7,386 nt of DNA, taken from NCBI GenBank assembly GCA_003131985.1, contig PKWH01000194.1, positions 1-7,386 of the forward strand, read 5' to 3'. A program made the translations under genes and the position numbers. Source of the DNA: Acidobacteriota bacterium (lineage in GTDB: Bacteria > Acidobacteriota > Terriglobia > Acidiferrales > UBA7541). Position 1 is the stretch's first letter; each line of letters opens with the position of its first letter. This document shows, piece after piece, positions 6,256 through 7,386 of this stretch. The notes under the pieces are model-generated. The model had not been told where the DNA came from and did not search any database. It saw only the letters and a program-made list of their open reading frames with translations.

Positions 6256-7014
6256 TCAGATGCCGGCGTACCAGGCGTAGCCGCCTTCTGGCTCCATGGA
6301 ACCCAAACCTTTGCCGAAGCCTTTCATACTGTCGGTGACCGTCAGGTGGGTGATGAATTTCACGCTCTTGTAGCCGAGCTGGCGTGGGATCCGCATGCGA
6401 AGCGGGCCGCCGTTGCCGACGGGAAGTTCATTGCCATTCATTCCATAGGCGAGAAAAGTCTGCGGATGCAATGCATCGGCCATGTCTACGCTGTCCCACC
6501 AGTCCGGATCGATCGAGAAGTAGGCAACGTATCTTGCTTGCGGCTGGACCCCGACGGCATCCAGAACGTGCGAGAGAGGCACGCCGATCCACTCGGCTAT
6601 ATATGACCAGCCTTCTTCACACGCCAGATGAGTGATCTGGCTGCGAGACGGGAAGCTCTTAAGCTGGTGAAGCGAAAACGACGCGGGCCGGGCGACCATG
6701 CCGTCAACTGTGAGCCGCCAGTCAGCGAATCCTCCGGCCTGAAGGCGCTTGTACCCTTCACTCAGCGGCGCCATTTCGTTCGCGAACGGAGGGTTCGAAA
6801 TCTGGCTGCGAGAAAACTCACGGGCTAACGAGTGCCTCGTCAGCAGCCGCTGCGAAGCGTAGGTCAGCGTTTCGCCCAGGCCGTAAATTCCGCCGTGATC
6901 GGGCGGGACCAGTCCATACTTTTGCGCGATGCGCGCGGCCACGCCCAGAGCCGATATGCCTGCCGTGGCCGCGAGTCCGCCTATGATCAGTTTGCGGCGC
7001 GAAATATCGGTCAT
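6256..7014 (-). CDS. Tat-exported molybdopterin-dependent oxidoreductase, sulfite-oxidase fold (YedY/MsrP-like)
   Basis: This is a 252-residue predicted periplasmic molybdoenzyme of the sulfite oxidase/YedY superfamily. The N-terminus carries a twin-arginine signal, SRRKLIIGG (5-13), followed by a hydrophobic Ala/Gly-rich stretch to about 28. The Mo-cofactor domain spans about 95-232: WRLTVDGMVARP at 99-110, the LKSFPSRSQITHLACEEGWS region with the presumed Mo-ligand Cys132, WIGVPLSHVLDAVG at 142-155, FLAYGMNGNELPVGNGGPLRMRIP at 187-210, and LGYKSVKFITHLTV at 213-226. The family typically reduces or oxidises S- or N-oxides; MsrP repairs oxidised methionine in periplasmic proteins, but the substrate here is not decidable. 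The start at 7014 has GGAG 5 bases upstream and overlaps the stop of the cytochrome gene as ATGA; the open frame beyond it (to 7236) is a shadow of that gene. At 252 residues it is shorter than E. coli MsrP (about 330). Confidence 0.9.
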   Translation of the reverse strand: MTDISRRKLIIGGLAATAGISALGVAARIAQKYGLVPPDHGGIYGLGETLTYASQRLLTRHSLAREFSRSQISNPPFANEMAPLSEGYKRLQAGGFADWRLTVDGMVARPASFSLHQLKSFPSRSQITHLACEEGWSYIAEWIGVPLSHVLDAVGVQPQARYVAYFSIDPDWWDSVDMADALHPQTFLAYGMNGNELPVGNGGPLRMRIPRQLGYKSVKFITHLTVTDSMKGFGKGLGSMEPEGGYAWYAGI

Positions 7015-7386
7015 GTGCGCTCCGTATGTGTACCGTCGGCCCGGCCCGTAATCATCGCTCGCATCCGGCTCCTGAATCCGGCGACACAAATCATCCCGAC
7101 GTGCACCAGCAGGAAGAGCACGAGAGCCAGGGCGACGAAGAAGTGAATCGTGCGCGCGGATTGCTGCCCGCCGAACACAGTGACCGTTGCCGGAAACGCG
7201 GATACAAAGCCGGGGGACATTGCCAGTCCCGTCCAAATTACTAACGGGAACAGAACGAAGATTACGAACAGGTAGCTGAGCCGCTGTAGCACGTTATACG
7301 ACCATGCTTCTGCCGCACTCGGCCGCTCGAAGCGCAAATGTTTGGCGATTACGCTCGAAAACGCGCGCCCTGAAAGATCGCCCTTA
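7011..7386 (-). CDS. b561-type membrane cytochrome, electron partner of the molybdoenzyme (5' end outside window)
   Basis: This is the C-terminal 124 residues of an integral membrane b-type cytochrome; the frame stays open to the window edge. Two membrane helices are visible: one starting at NVLQRLSYLFVIFVLFPLVI with TGLAMSPGF after it, and one at HFFVALALVLFLLVHVGM. The second holds two histidines 14 residues apart (visible residues 81 and 95), the spacing used for haem ligands in the Ni/Fe-hydrogenase/b561 cytochrome family, which includes thiosulfate-reductase-type cytochrome b subunits. The tail is hydrophilic. The 4-base overlap with the molybdoenzyme gene suggests coupled translation and a joint complex: this subunit would pass electrons between the quinone pool and the periplasmic enzyme (inference). 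It differs from YedZ/MsrQ, the usual partner of MsrP, as far as the visible part shows. Confidence 0.85.
   Translation of the reverse strand, partial: KGDLSGRAFSSVIAKHLRFERPSAAEAWSYNVLQRLSYLFVIFVLFPLVIWTGLAMSPGFVSAFPATVTVFGGQQSARTIHFFVALALVLFLLVHVGMICVAGFRSRMRAMITGRADGTHTERT

Noticed and set aside
5867..6280. A plus-strand open frame crossing the tRNA gene.
   Set aside because: Its QVAELADALASGASSRKGVEVRVLSWAP segment is simply the translated tRNA-Leu, and the rest is antisense to the PilZ gene.
7015..7236. An extension of the molybdoenzyme frame upstream of the ATG at 7014.
   Set aside because: It overlaps the cytochrome gene, would displace the Tat signal from the N-terminus, and is Arg-rich without motifs. 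The ATG at 7014 has GGAG 5 bases upstream.

Overview
The window looks like chromosomal DNA from a moderately GC-rich Gram-negative soil-type bacterium, most likely an acidobacterium (Acidobacteriota). This rests on family resemblance recalled from memory: a large exported PIG-L deacetylase, a short PilZ protein with an FWG...FP tail, a small two-helix membrane protein with a DQIFL segment, and a b-type cytochrome paired with a Tat-exported molybdoenzyme. No marker gene settles the taxonomy.

Left part (1-4382, + strand): a tightly packed three-gene block. It starts with an amino acid permease of the APC superfamily whose 5' end lies outside the window. A large exported PIG-L/LmbE-type deacetylase follows with a 4-base ATGA overlap, then a SUMF1/FGE-fold protein with a 20-base overlap. 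The deacetylase carries beta-sandwich and ThuA/amidotransferase-like C-terminal regions. The SUMF1 protein lacks the paired cysteines of true formylglycine-generating enzymes. The overlaps suggest one operon. A plausible but unproven role is hydrolysis of an N-acyl compound outside the cytoplasm, with uptake of a product by the permease.

Middle (4383-5973): a monocistronic exported SnoaL/NTF2-like protein on + faces two genes on -. These are a 93-residue two-helix membrane protein with a consensus extended -10 promoter, and a 113-residue PilZ-domain protein.

Right part (5974-7386): a divergent 154-base spacer holds a promoter for a tRNA-Leu(CAG) gene on + and a weaker candidate promoter for the PilZ gene on -. 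Converging on the tRNA is a two-gene - strand unit: a b561-type membrane cytochrome (5' end outside the window) overlapping by 4 bases (ATGA) a Tat-dependent sulfite-oxidase-fold molybdopterin oxidoreductase. Together they look like a membrane-anchored periplasmic redox enzyme of YedY/MsrP type, with a b-type cytochrome as the probable electron partner.

Most of the window is ordinary chromosomal content. No mobile element, CRISPR array or phage gene was seen. The permease/PIG-L/SUMF1 block is the best candidate for an undescribed functional unit.
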